A stretch of DNA of 11,650 bases from Deltaproteobacteria bacterium (GTDB lineage Bacteria > Desulfobacterota > Desulfuromonadia > Geobacterales > Pseudopelobacteraceae). The position numbers and the translations under genes were made by a program. The stretch is taken from positions 1-11,650 of the forward strand of contig JACRCG010000168.1 in assembly GCA_016219145.1 (NCBI GenBank). The letters run 5' to 3'. Below are positions 1 through 6,694 of this stretch, piece after piece (position 1 is the first letter of the stretch; every line of letters begins with the position of its first letter). The notes beneath the pieces were generated by a model. The model was not told where the DNA came from and did no database searches. It saw nothing but the letters and a program-made list of their open reading frames with translations.

Positions 1-1563
1 CAGAATCGCGAGCGACTCATTGTTGTCGGGCATCGCGGAAATTTCCAGTTTCCACTTGAATCAAAACGAAAGGTGACCGCTGGTGAAGCTCTTGAAGAAA
101 TGGCCTTTGCAGTGCCTGATGACGCTAAATTCCTCACTCCTAGCATGGACAAGTACGTGGCAAACTATGAGAAGGCTTCAAAGTGCATTAACCCAAGAGA
201 CTTGTACTTGGACAGACCGGCCAGGACCCTGACTTGCCGTAATTTAGCGGGTGCAACCGGTGACATGCAAAGGATTCGTCTGCCTGACGGCAGGCGGCGG
301 CGGTTAACCGTTCGAGAGGCGGCCAGACTTCAAAGCTTTCCGGATTGGTATAATTTTCAAGGAGTAGAAACCAGTCAGTATTATCAAGTTGGCAATGCTG
401 TCCCGCCACTATTTGCCAACGCCATTGCACAATCAGTCAGGGCATATCTTGAATCCAGCATCCGCCATAGCAGTTACGAAATCCTGTATCGTAATTTGCC
501 CAAGCAAACGGAATTATTTGTGTTTGAACCGAAAGAGGAGACTTACGCCGTGCCCGATTTCATGCCCAGCAGCAAAAAATCAAAAGCCATAAAAAAAGTT
601 ATCAACGAGGCTCTGTATATTCTCAACAGTCTTGGCATTCCGTTTGACAGCACGACCGAACGAAGACTTGAAAAAATGGGGATGGCGTTCTTAGCTGTTG
701 TGGACGTGAAATCCAGCGGCCAGTGGAAGGAAGCAAAACAGAGTGACGGCGGCTGGGCGCCACAAACCCGTCAAATCATTGAATACATTAACCAGCACTT
801 TGAAGAATCAATATCGAGCGGCTCGTATGACGACATAAGACGTAAGGATCTTAAGCTGCTAACCGTTGCTGGCATCGTCGAACGCAGTGCAAATGCACCA
901 AACGCCGCGACTAACAATCCTACCCGGGGATATGCCCTCAACCCGCAGTATTCTTTTATCGTACGCACATTTGGCTCTGACGGCTGGGGAGACGATGTAG
1001 ATGAACTCTTGGCCGAGACAGGAACTCTACGAGATCGTTTATCAAACATTCGTGAGATTGATACCGTTTCAGTAACTATACCCGGTGGTAAGACGTTGTC
1101 ATTCTCACCTGGCGAACACAATGACCTTCAAAAAGCGGTCATTGAAGATTTTCTGCCACGCTATGGATTTGGTGCTGAATTGCTTTATGTTGGAGATACT
1201 GCCAACAAATTTATCCTTCTGGAAAAAGACAAACTCAACGAACTTTCATTTTTTGAACTCTCACATGATGCGCTGCCAGATGTGATTGCCTATAGTCGAA
1301 CAAAAAACTGGCTCTTTCTGATTGAAGCCGTTCATAGCTCTGGGCCGGTCAGCGCTGTTCGGCTGGAAGAATTGAAGCTATTAACAAAAGATTGTTCAGC
1401 AGGCATTATTTACGTGACAGCTTTTCTTGACAGAGCAACCTTCAGAAAGTTTGCGCCAGACATCGCCTGGGAAACTGAAGTATGGATCGCTGACGCACCA
1501 GATCATCTGATTCACTTTAACGGAGACAAATTCTTAGGGCCCTATAAATCAGAATCTTCCTAG
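1..1563 (+). CDS. Cytosine-5 DNA methyltransferase C-terminal half fused to a BsuBI/PstI-family restriction endonuclease (5' end outside window)
   Basis: The frame is open from base 1, so the true start lies upstream; the GTG at 73 is internal. Numbering codons from base 1, the protein opens with QNRER, which is C5-methyltransferase motif VIII. Motif IX (RRLTVREAARLQSFPD, about 100-115) and motif X (QVGNAVPP, about 129-136) follow, with the target-recognition region between VIII and IX. Catalytic motifs I-VI must lie upstream. Without a stop, the chain continues into a region resembling the helical N-terminal domain of BsuBI/PstI enzymes (about 185-340). It then enters their C-terminal nuclease domain: GDTANK near 398, PD at 426-427, LIEAV with Glu 442, and the family ending AWETEVWIA...DHLIHFNGDKFLGP. 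PD plus E-x-V is the likely PD-(D/E)xK-type site with the Lys replaced. The gene is A+T-rich (25 of 60 bases G/C at 541-600, against 37 of 60 in dinB at 1981-2040), which suggests transfer. The recognition site cannot be read from the sequence. Confidence 0.88.
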   Translation, partial: QNRERLIVVGHRGNFQFPLESKRKVTAGEALEEMAFAVPDDAKFLTPSMDKYVANYEKASKCINPRDLYLDRPARTLTCRNLAGATGDMQRIRLPDGRRRRLTVREAARLQSFPDWYNFQGVETSQYYQVGNAVPPLFANAIAQSVRAYLESSIRHSSYEILYRNLPKQTELFVFEPKEETYAVPDFMPSSKKSKAIKKVINEALYILNSLGIPFDSTTERRLEKMGMAFLAVVDVKSSGQWKEAKQSDGGWAPQTRQIIEYINQHFEESISSGSYDDIRRKDLKLLTVAGIVERSANAPNAATNNPTRGYALNPQYSFIVRTFGSDGWGDDVDELLAETGTLRDRLSNIREIDTVSVTIPGGKTLSFSPGEHNDLQKAVIEDFLPRYGFGAELLYVGDTANKFILLEKDKLNELSFFELSHDALPDVIAYSRTKNWLFLIEAVHSSGPVSAVRLEELKLLTKDCSAGIIYVTAFLDRATFRKFAPDIAWETEVWIADAPDHLIHFNGDKFLGPYKSESS

Positions 1564-1567
1564 ACCG

Positions 1568-2800
1568 ATGTCCCCCCGCACCATCCTCCATCTCGATATG
1601 AACGCCTTCTTCGCCTCGGTCGAACAGCAGGCCAATCCCGAGCTGCGCGGCCGACCGATTGCGGTGATCGGCAGCGGCGGCAGAACGGTCATCACCACCG
1701 CCTCCTACGAGGCCAGAAAGCTGGGCGTCAAGACCGGCATGGCGGTCTGGGAAGCCAAACGCTGCTGTCCGGAGATAACACTGGTGGTCGGCGACAACCG
1801 CAAGTACACCTGGACCTCCAGCCGCATCGTCGAAATGATGAAGGAATATACGCCGCTGGTTGAGGTCTTCTCGATCGACGAAGCCTTCCTCGACCTGACC
1901 GCTTCACTGGGCATCTTCGGCACCCCGGAGCGGGTTGCCTATCTGCTGAAAGCCCGCATACGGCACACCTTCGGCCTGCTCTGCTCGATCGGCATCGCCC
2001 CCAACAAGCTGCTGGCCAAACTGGCCAGCGACATGCACAAACCGGATGGCCTGACCATCATCAGGCCGGAGGATGTCAGCCGCGTCATGGAACATCTGCC
2101 GGTGGGCGAGCTGTGCGGCATCGGGCGGAAGATGGAGCGCCATCTCAACCTGATGAGCATTTACACCTGCGGGGAGCTGGGACGCTGCGATGTCACACGC
2201 TTGAGTAAAAAGTTCGGCATCATCGGCACGCGCCTGAAGGAGATGGGACAGGGACTGGACAACAGCCCGGTCGCTCCGCTGGAGGCGGAAGACGAAGTCA
2301 AGAGCGTCGGGCACTCCATGACCCTGCGCCAGGATATATCCCGGCGGGAGGATATCCTGAAATATCTGCTGCAGCTTTGTGAGATGGTCGGCAGAAGGGC
2401 CAGGCGCTATGGGGTATCCGGCAGAACGGTCACGCTGCATATCCGCTTTGCCGATTTCTACTCCGGCGCCGGTCGGCAGGAAACCCTGAAACGCGCTGTC
2501 AACCTCAGCAATGATATCTACCGGGCCGCTGTCGCGATTCTGGATACGCTTGAACTCCCGCAGCCGGTCAGGCAGCTGGGTGTCAAACTGTCAAATCTGG
2601 AGTATCAGGGCGGGCAGCTGCCGCTGTTTCCGGATGAGCGCAAAAAGCATGAGATGGTCTGTGCCATGGATGAGGTCAACAACCGCTTTGGTGATTTTAC
2701 GGTAACTTTCGGCAGCCTGCTGGCAGCCGAAGAAAAGGGGAGCCGTGTCATCTCGCCGGCCTGGAGGCCGGAGGGGATCAGGAATGTGCAGGTGCTGTGA
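1568..2800 (+). CDS. dinB: DNA polymerase IV (Y-family translesion polymerase)
   Basis: The product is a 410-residue DinB, slightly longer than the usual 350-ish residues. It copies damaged DNA with low fidelity. Palm-domain metal ligands are visible: Asp10 in ILHLDMNAFFASVE and Asp104-Glu105 in FSIDEAFLDL. The adjacent Phe pair (14-15) holds the steric-gate position. The thumb helix-hairpin-helix region is near 177-204 (LPVGELCGIGRKMERHL), and the little finger covers about 245-345. QLPLF at 350-354 is a textbook beta-clamp binding motif, followed by roughly 55 extra C-terminal residues. ATG 1568 lies 4 bases after the stop of the restriction-modification gene, and no Shine-Dalgarno sequence is visible before it. 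Translation may therefore depend on ribosomes finishing the upstream gene. No LexA-type box was recognised. Identity is firm; the start is less certain. Confidence 0.95.
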   Translation: MSPRTILHLDMNAFFASVEQQANPELRGRPIAVIGSGGRTVITTASYEARKLGVKTGMAVWEAKRCCPEITLVVGDNRKYTWTSSRIVEMMKEYTPLVEVFSIDEAFLDLTASLGIFGTPERVAYLLKARIRHTFGLLCSIGIAPNKLLAKLASDMHKPDGLTIIRPEDVSRVMEHLPVGELCGIGRKMERHLNLMSIYTCGELGRCDVTRLSKKFGIIGTRLKEMGQGLDNSPVAPLEAEDEVKSVGHSMTLRQDISRREDILKYLLQLCEMVGRRARRYGVSGRTVTLHIRFADFYSGAGRQETLKRAVNLSNDIYRAAVAILDTLELPQPVRQLGVKLSNLEYQGGQLPLFPDERKKHEMVCAMDEVNNRFGDFTVTFGSLLAAEEKGSRVISPAWRPEGIRNVQVL

Positions 2801-2854
2801 TAGTCCATGCATCTTGATTATCGAACCACCCTTTGCGATAACCCGCTTCCCTTT

Positions 2855-2870
2855 TGGCAATACGTTTGCT
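2855..2870 (+). promoter_or_regulatory. Sigma-54 (-24/-12) promoter match upstream of the AraC-family regulator
   Basis: The sequence TGGCAATACGTTTGCT fits the consensus TGGCAC-N5-TTGCW with exact spacing: GG at 2856-2857 and GC at 2868-2869, ten bases between. It lies in the 81-base gap between dinB and ATG 2882. Predicted transcription starts near 2881, almost on the ATG, so the mRNA would be leaderless or translation would begin further in. No enhancer-binding site was identified. Confidence 0.5.
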
Positions 2871-2881
2871 ACAAAGTCCGT

Positions 2882-3751
2882 ATGAAATCTCCTGTAAACA
2901 TACCGGTTTTGCAAGAGAAAAAAAGGGGCGCCGCGCTTCCTGATCAATTCCTGATGTATGAATTCAACAGAGATTCACTGCCTGAGCTCAATCTTGACTA
3001 CAAACCGCCACACCGCCATTCTCATCAGGAGGTCATCTGGATCAGGCACGGGACGGCTGTGCATCTGCTCGATGGCGAGAGCGCAGAATTTCCCGCCCAG
3101 TCCCTCATTATCATTCCAAAAGGGCGTCTGCACCGTTTTGTTCCATCTTCAGACTGCAACGGGTTGGCGGTAATGTTCAGAGAAGAGTTTTTACCTGATC
3201 CCTCGTACCTTTTGTTTTCGCAGTTCAGCGGACATACCGTATTACAGCTGACCCGGAAAGAATCTTGCGCTATTGATGCGTATTTTTCTTTACTTTATCG
3301 TGAATACAGATCGAGCGACCCCTATCAGTTGAATGTGCTGCGCCATCTGCTGGCCGCTCTGATTGCAAAAGTGGAAGAACTTCGTCTGCTGCACTCCAGG
3401 CTGAATCCGCGGGATGTCAAGCGTACACTTGACATCTGGAACCGCTTCAATGCACTCATCGGACATAAGTTCAAGACCGAACACTCCGTCGGTTTTTATG
3501 CGGCAGAGCTGGGAATCTCAACGCGCAAACTGGGTGAAGTCGCCAGGATCTACACCGGCAAACACGTTTCTGATGTTATTGACGAGCGCCTGATCACAGA
3601 AGCAAAAAGACTGCTCCTGTTTTCAAACCGCTCCATCAAGGAAATTGCATTTGAACTCGGGTTTGAAGAGCACTCCTACTTCACCAAGGTCTTCAAGAAG
3701 ATAACCGGCAAAACCCCGTCCGACTTCAAAAAAATCAGCTTACCTGCATAA
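2882..3751 (+). CDS. AraC-family transcriptional regulator with N-terminal cupin-like sensor domain
   Basis: The product is 289 residues if ATG 2882 is used. The frame is open back to ATG 2807 (314 residues), but the extra 25 residues overlap a sigma-54 promoter match and resemble no domain. Neither start has a clear ribosome site. The N-terminal half is cupin-like, with a His-rich strand (PPHRHSHQE, about 42-50) and the IIIPKGRLHRF strand (about 76-86) typical of AraC sensors. The C-terminal half has two helix-turn-helix motifs. The first is near 204-228 (YAAELGISTRKLGEVARIYTG). The second (SIKEIAFELGFEEHSYFTKVFKK, about 251-273) ends in the family signature GKTPSDFKK. It lies 116 bases upstream of the molybdopterin oxidoreductase operon in the same direction, so it is the obvious candidate regulator of that operon; the inducer is unknown. 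The gene is A+T-rich (23 of 60 bases G/C at 3241-3300), unlike the operon it precedes. Confidence 0.9.
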   Translation: MKSPVNIPVLQEKKRGAALPDQFLMYEFNRDSLPELNLDYKPPHRHSHQEVIWIRHGTAVHLLDGESAEFPAQSLIIIPKGRLHRFVPSSDCNGLAVMFREEFLPDPSYLLFSQFSGHTVLQLTRKESCAIDAYFSLLYREYRSSDPYQLNVLRHLLAALIAKVEELRLLHSRLNPRDVKRTLDIWNRFNALIGHKFKTEHSVGFYAAELGISTRKLGEVARIYTGKHVSDVIDERLITEAKRLLLFSNRSIKEIAFELGFEEHSYFTKVFKKITGKTPSDFKKISLPA

Positions 3752-3853
3752 AATTACCAGAACTTTTCAGATAAATATTACCATCACCTGGCCGGATTGG
3801 TTTATCGTGCAAGCTGTCCATCAAATTCCCCGATGAATACACAGAAACGGTAT

Positions 3854-3860
3854 GGAGGTG
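3854..3860 (+). promoter_or_regulatory. Strong ribosome binding site for the molybdopterin oxidoreductase
   Basis: GGAGGTG lies 7 bases before ATG 3868. It fixes the start and implies high translation. The 116-base gap upstream (3752-3867) is A+T-rich. No convincing terminator, -35/-10 pair or repeated operator was recognised in it, which would fit an activator-dependent promoter. Confidence 0.8.
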
Positions 3861-3867
3861 GCATTCC

Positions 3868-6312
3868 ATGAGCGAAGAAGATGTAACAATCGTAAAAACC
3901 ACAACCTGGTCGGCCGGGCCGGGCTGTCACGGCAATTGCGGAGTGCTGGCCCATGTCAGGGACGGCAAGGTGATCAAGGTCGAAGGCGATCCGGAACACC
4001 CCTGGAACCAGGGCAGGGTCTGCCCGCGCCTGCTGGCGATGCCACAATACATGTATCATCCCGATCGCCTGCAATTCCCGCAAAAACGGGTCGGCAAACG
4101 TGGTGAAAACAAATGGGAACGCATCTCCTGGGATGAGGCCTATGATCTGATCGAAAAACGGATGAATGAGATCAAGGCCGAGCATGGCCCCGAAAGCATG
4201 GTCTTTCTGCAAGGAACCGGCCGGGACATCGGCGGCTGGATTTCGATGCTGGCCTATGCCTACGGCAGTCCCAACTGGGTGTTCGGACTGAGCGGCATCT
4301 CCTGCTACACACCCAGACTGATGGTGATGTGGCTGACCCAGGGGGATTTCTGCGTCGGCGATGCGGCCCAATGGCACACCAAGCGCTACGATGACCCGGA
4401 TTACAAGATTCCGGAGAGCATCACCATGTGGGGGCAAAACCTGCCCGCTTCCTGCCCGGACGGTTTTTTCAGCCACTGGTATGTGGATCTGATGAAAAAA
4501 GGCTCCGAGCTGGTGGTGATTGATCCGCGCTGCACCTGGCTGGCCTCCAGGGCCAAGATCTGGCTGCAGATCCGTCCCGGCACCGACGGCGCGCTGGCTC
4601 TGGCCTATCTGAACGTGATCATCAATGAAAAACTCTACGATGAGGGTTACGTTCAAAAGTGGACCAACGCCCATCATCTGGTGCGGGTTGACGGTGTAAA
4701 GCCGCTTCTGTTACGGGAGAGTGACCTCAGGGCAGGCGGCAGCGCCTCCAATTTCGTCGTATGGGACCAGACAGCCGACGCGCCCGCCGTCTGGCTTTCC
4801 GACCAGCAGGCCTACGACCGTGAGAATGTCGCTCCAGCCTTTGATGACGAATATGACGTGTTGCTCACGGACGGCACGCGTGTCAACTGCAAGACCGTCT
4901 GGCGCATGTTCCGTGAGCGGGTCGCACCCTATACGCCTGAGAAAGCGGAGGAGATCACCTGGGCGCCGGCCAGGGATATCGCTGCCGCCGCACGGATGTA
5001 CGCTAAAAGCAAGCCGGCCATTCTGCACTGGGGCCTGCCGATCGACACCATCCAGACCACGGTCCCGACGGCCCAGGCCATCAACCACCTCTGGTGCCTG
5101 ACCGGCAACCTGGATAATCCGGGCGGCAACGTCATCGCCCGCTATCCCAACAGCGTGGTGACCTATCCTTACAACAGCGGCGGCGGTGTCATGAGCCTGT
5201 CGCCGGAAATGCACGCCAAGCGGATCGGCACCTGGAAATATCCGGCGCTACGGGACTTCAGGGCCTGGGCTCATCCGGATATCATGCTGGAACAGGTTTT
5301 CAGCGAAGATCCCTACCCGGTCAAGGGGATGTGGATCCAGACCGCCAATCCGCTAGCCTGCACCGGACTGGACCCGGCCAAGTGGCTGGCGGCCATGGAA
5401 AAACTGGATTTCACAGTCTGCGTGGATCTGTTCATGACTCCGACCGCCATGATGGCCGACCTGGTATTGCCGGCCGCCACCTTTCTCGAAAAGGACAGCC
5501 TGAAAGGGTGGTGGGTGCCGCTGCAGGCCATCAAAAAAGTGGTTACGGTGGGTGAGTGCAAATCGGATATTGAAATCAACATGGAAATGGCCAGGCGTTT
5601 CAATCCCGAGTTTCCCTGGAAAAAACCGCAGGAGATGTTTGACACCATCTTAAAAAATGCCGACGCCGGCATGACCTATCAGGAGTTATGCGACAAGACC
5701 TGGGTGCTGCCGGAAAAAGGACATCCCAGCGCCCCCTATTTCCGTTATGAAAAAGGGCTGCTTCGTGAGGACGGCAAACCGGGCTTCAAGACCCCGTCAG
5801 GTAAAATAGAACTTTTTTCTTCCTGGCTGGAGAAATGGGAGCTGGATCCGCTGCCGTTTTACGAAGAGCCCCCCTACAGCCCGGTCAGCACACCCGATCT
5901 GTACAAGGAATACCCGCTGATTCTGACCACAGGACGCCGCAGCGTCGCCTCCTACCACTCCGAACACCGCCAGGTGCCATGGCTGCGGGAGATCGATCCG
6001 GATGCGATTCTTGAGATCCACCCCCAGACCGCCCGGGAGCTGGACATCTGTCATGGTGAAACGGTCTGGATTGAAAACCAGTTCGGCAAATGCAAACGCG
6101 TGGCCGCCGTCACACCGGCGATCCACCCCAAGGTAGTCATGGCGCCCCACGGCTGGTGGATGCCGGAACAGGAAGGCTCCTCGCCGCACCTGTTCGGAAT
6201 CTGGGATGTCAACATCAACCAGCTGATTCCGATGGATCATCACGGCGCTTCCGGGCTCGGCTGCCTGGCCAAGAGCATTCTCTGCAAAGTCTACAAGATG
6301 GAGGGTAAGTAA
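3868..6312 (+). CDS. Molybdopterin-dependent oxidoreductase, DMSO reductase superfamily (acetylene hydratase / transhydroxylase / catechol dehydroxylase-like), catalytic subunit
   Basis: This 814-residue protein has no Tat or Sec signal, so it is predicted cytoplasmic. The N-terminal iron-sulfur segment has Cys20, Cys24 and Cys52 (GPGCHGNC then GRVCPR). Gly17 occupies the position of the usual first ligand of Cx2Cx3Cx27C. Molybdopterin-domain landmarks follow: NKWERISWDEAYD (81-93), SGISCYTPR with Cys146 aligning by eye with the tungsten-ligand Cys141 of acetylene hydratase, VVIDPR (216-221), the GNLDNPGG loop (413-420), QTANPLACTG (491-500) and CVDLFMTPTAMMADLVLPAA (518-537). The C-terminal dinucleotide-binding domain runs from about 683 (YPLILTTGRR) to the end, including APHGWWMPEQEG. 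His21 stands where acetylene hydratase has its essential Asp13, so hydratase activity is unlikely. The ferredoxin-like partner follows directly. Plausible reactions are reductive dehydroxylation, transhydroxylation or another substrate redox step; the substrate cannot be named. Confidence 0.9.
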   Translation: MSEEDVTIVKTTTWSAGPGCHGNCGVLAHVRDGKVIKVEGDPEHPWNQGRVCPRLLAMPQYMYHPDRLQFPQKRVGKRGENKWERISWDEAYDLIEKRMNEIKAEHGPESMVFLQGTGRDIGGWISMLAYAYGSPNWVFGLSGISCYTPRLMVMWLTQGDFCVGDAAQWHTKRYDDPDYKIPESITMWGQNLPASCPDGFFSHWYVDLMKKGSELVVIDPRCTWLASRAKIWLQIRPGTDGALALAYLNVIINEKLYDEGYVQKWTNAHHLVRVDGVKPLLLRESDLRAGGSASNFVVWDQTADAPAVWLSDQQAYDRENVAPAFDDEYDVLLTDGTRVNCKTVWRMFRERVAPYTPEKAEEITWAPARDIAAAARMYAKSKPAILHWGLPIDTIQTTVPTAQAINHLWCLTGNLDNPGGNVIARYPNSVVTYPYNSGGGVMSLSPEMHAKRIGTWKYPALRDFRAWAHPDIMLEQVFSEDPYPVKGMWIQTANPLACTGLDPAKWLAAMEKLDFTVCVDLFMTPTAMMADLVLPAATFLEKDSLKGWWVPLQAIKKVVTVGECKSDIEINMEMARRFNPEFPWKKPQEMFDTILKNADAGMTYQELCDKTWVLPEKGHPSAPYFRYEKGLLREDGKPGFKTPSGKIELFSSWLEKWELDPLPFYEEPPYSPVSTPDLYKEYPLILTTGRRSVASYHSEHRQVPWLREIDPDAILEIHPQTARELDICHGETVWIENQFGKCKRVAAVTPAIHPKVVMAPHGWWMPEQEGSSPHLFGIWDVNINQLIPMDHHGASGLGCLAKSILCKVYKMEGK
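6300..6305 (+). promoter_or_regulatory. Ribosome binding site inside the end of the oxidoreductase gene
   Basis: GGAGGG ends 7 bases before ATG 6313, within the last codons of the upstream gene. The stop TAA (6310-6312) directly abuts the ATG. This indicates co-transcription and translational coupling of the two subunits. Confidence 0.75.
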
Positions 6313-6651
6313 ATGTCCGAAAATGGCATATTGGTGGACTATACCTACTGTACCGGCTGTTCGGCCTGTGAAGTGGCCTGCAAGCAGGAATACGGCCGTA
6401 AGGCGGGCGCTGTGGGGGGCGTCAAGGTGATGGAGCTGATGCACGAACTGCCGGGCGGCAAACTGGATATCACCTATTATCCGGTTTTTACAAAGGTCTG
6501 CAGTTTATGCGCTCCTCGAGTAAAAAAAGGGCTGAAACCGGCCTGCGTGATACACTGCATGGCTAATGTATTGACATACGGCCCGGCGGAAGAGCTGGCA
6601 AGCATATCGTTTAAAAAAAGAAAAAGCGTACTCTGGAAGGGGGGGGAGTAG
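6313..6651 (+). CDS. Small two-cluster [4Fe-4S] ferredoxin-like electron-transfer subunit
   Basis: A 112-residue partner of the upstream molybdopterin enzyme. Eight cysteines form two motifs: Cys13, 16, 19 and 23 (YCTGCSACEVACK, Cx2Cx2Cx3C) and Cys63, 66, 78 and 82 (VCSLC...PACVIHC, Cx2Cx11Cx3C). That is enough for two [4Fe-4S] clusters, probably with the usual exchange of the fourth ligand between motifs. It resembles a shortened NrfC/FdhB/DmsB-type beta subunit, which normally binds four clusters. There is no signal peptide or membrane segment. It starts immediately after the stop of the catalytic gene with its own ribosome site. It probably passes electrons between the molybdenum site and a soluble donor or acceptor. 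The C-terminal codons include an A-rich stretch and a run of eight G (6639-6646), so the last few residues depend on a correct base count. Confidence 0.9.
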   Translation: MSENGILVDYTYCTGCSACEVACKQEYGRKAGAVGGVKVMELMHELPGGKLDITYYPVFTKVCSLCAPRVKKGLKPACVIHCMANVLTYGPAEELASISFKKRKSVLWKGGE

Positions 6652-6694
6652 ACCGGGTGAGGGATCGACGAGCGGCGAGGAGTTCAGCCAGGAT

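Noticed and set aside
1904..2440. 178-codon minus-strand open frame opposite dinB
   Set aside because: It is antisense to the conserved polymerase core with no motif of its own.
3775..3830. A sigma-54 promoter for the oxidoreductase operon (TTGGTTTATCGTGC)
   Set aside because: The GG and GC pairs are 8 rather than 10 bases apart, which does not fit the -24/-12 spacing.
3802..4677. 291-codon minus-strand open frame opposite the oxidoreductase gene
   Set aside because: It lies over strongly conserved molybdopterin-enzyme sequence, has no recognisable domain and looks like a codon-bias shadow.
3868..6312. Assignment of the large enzyme as acetylene hydratase
   Set aside because: The catalytic Asp13 position is His21 and the iron-sulfur motif lacks the first cysteine; a ferredoxin partner also points to redox chemistry.
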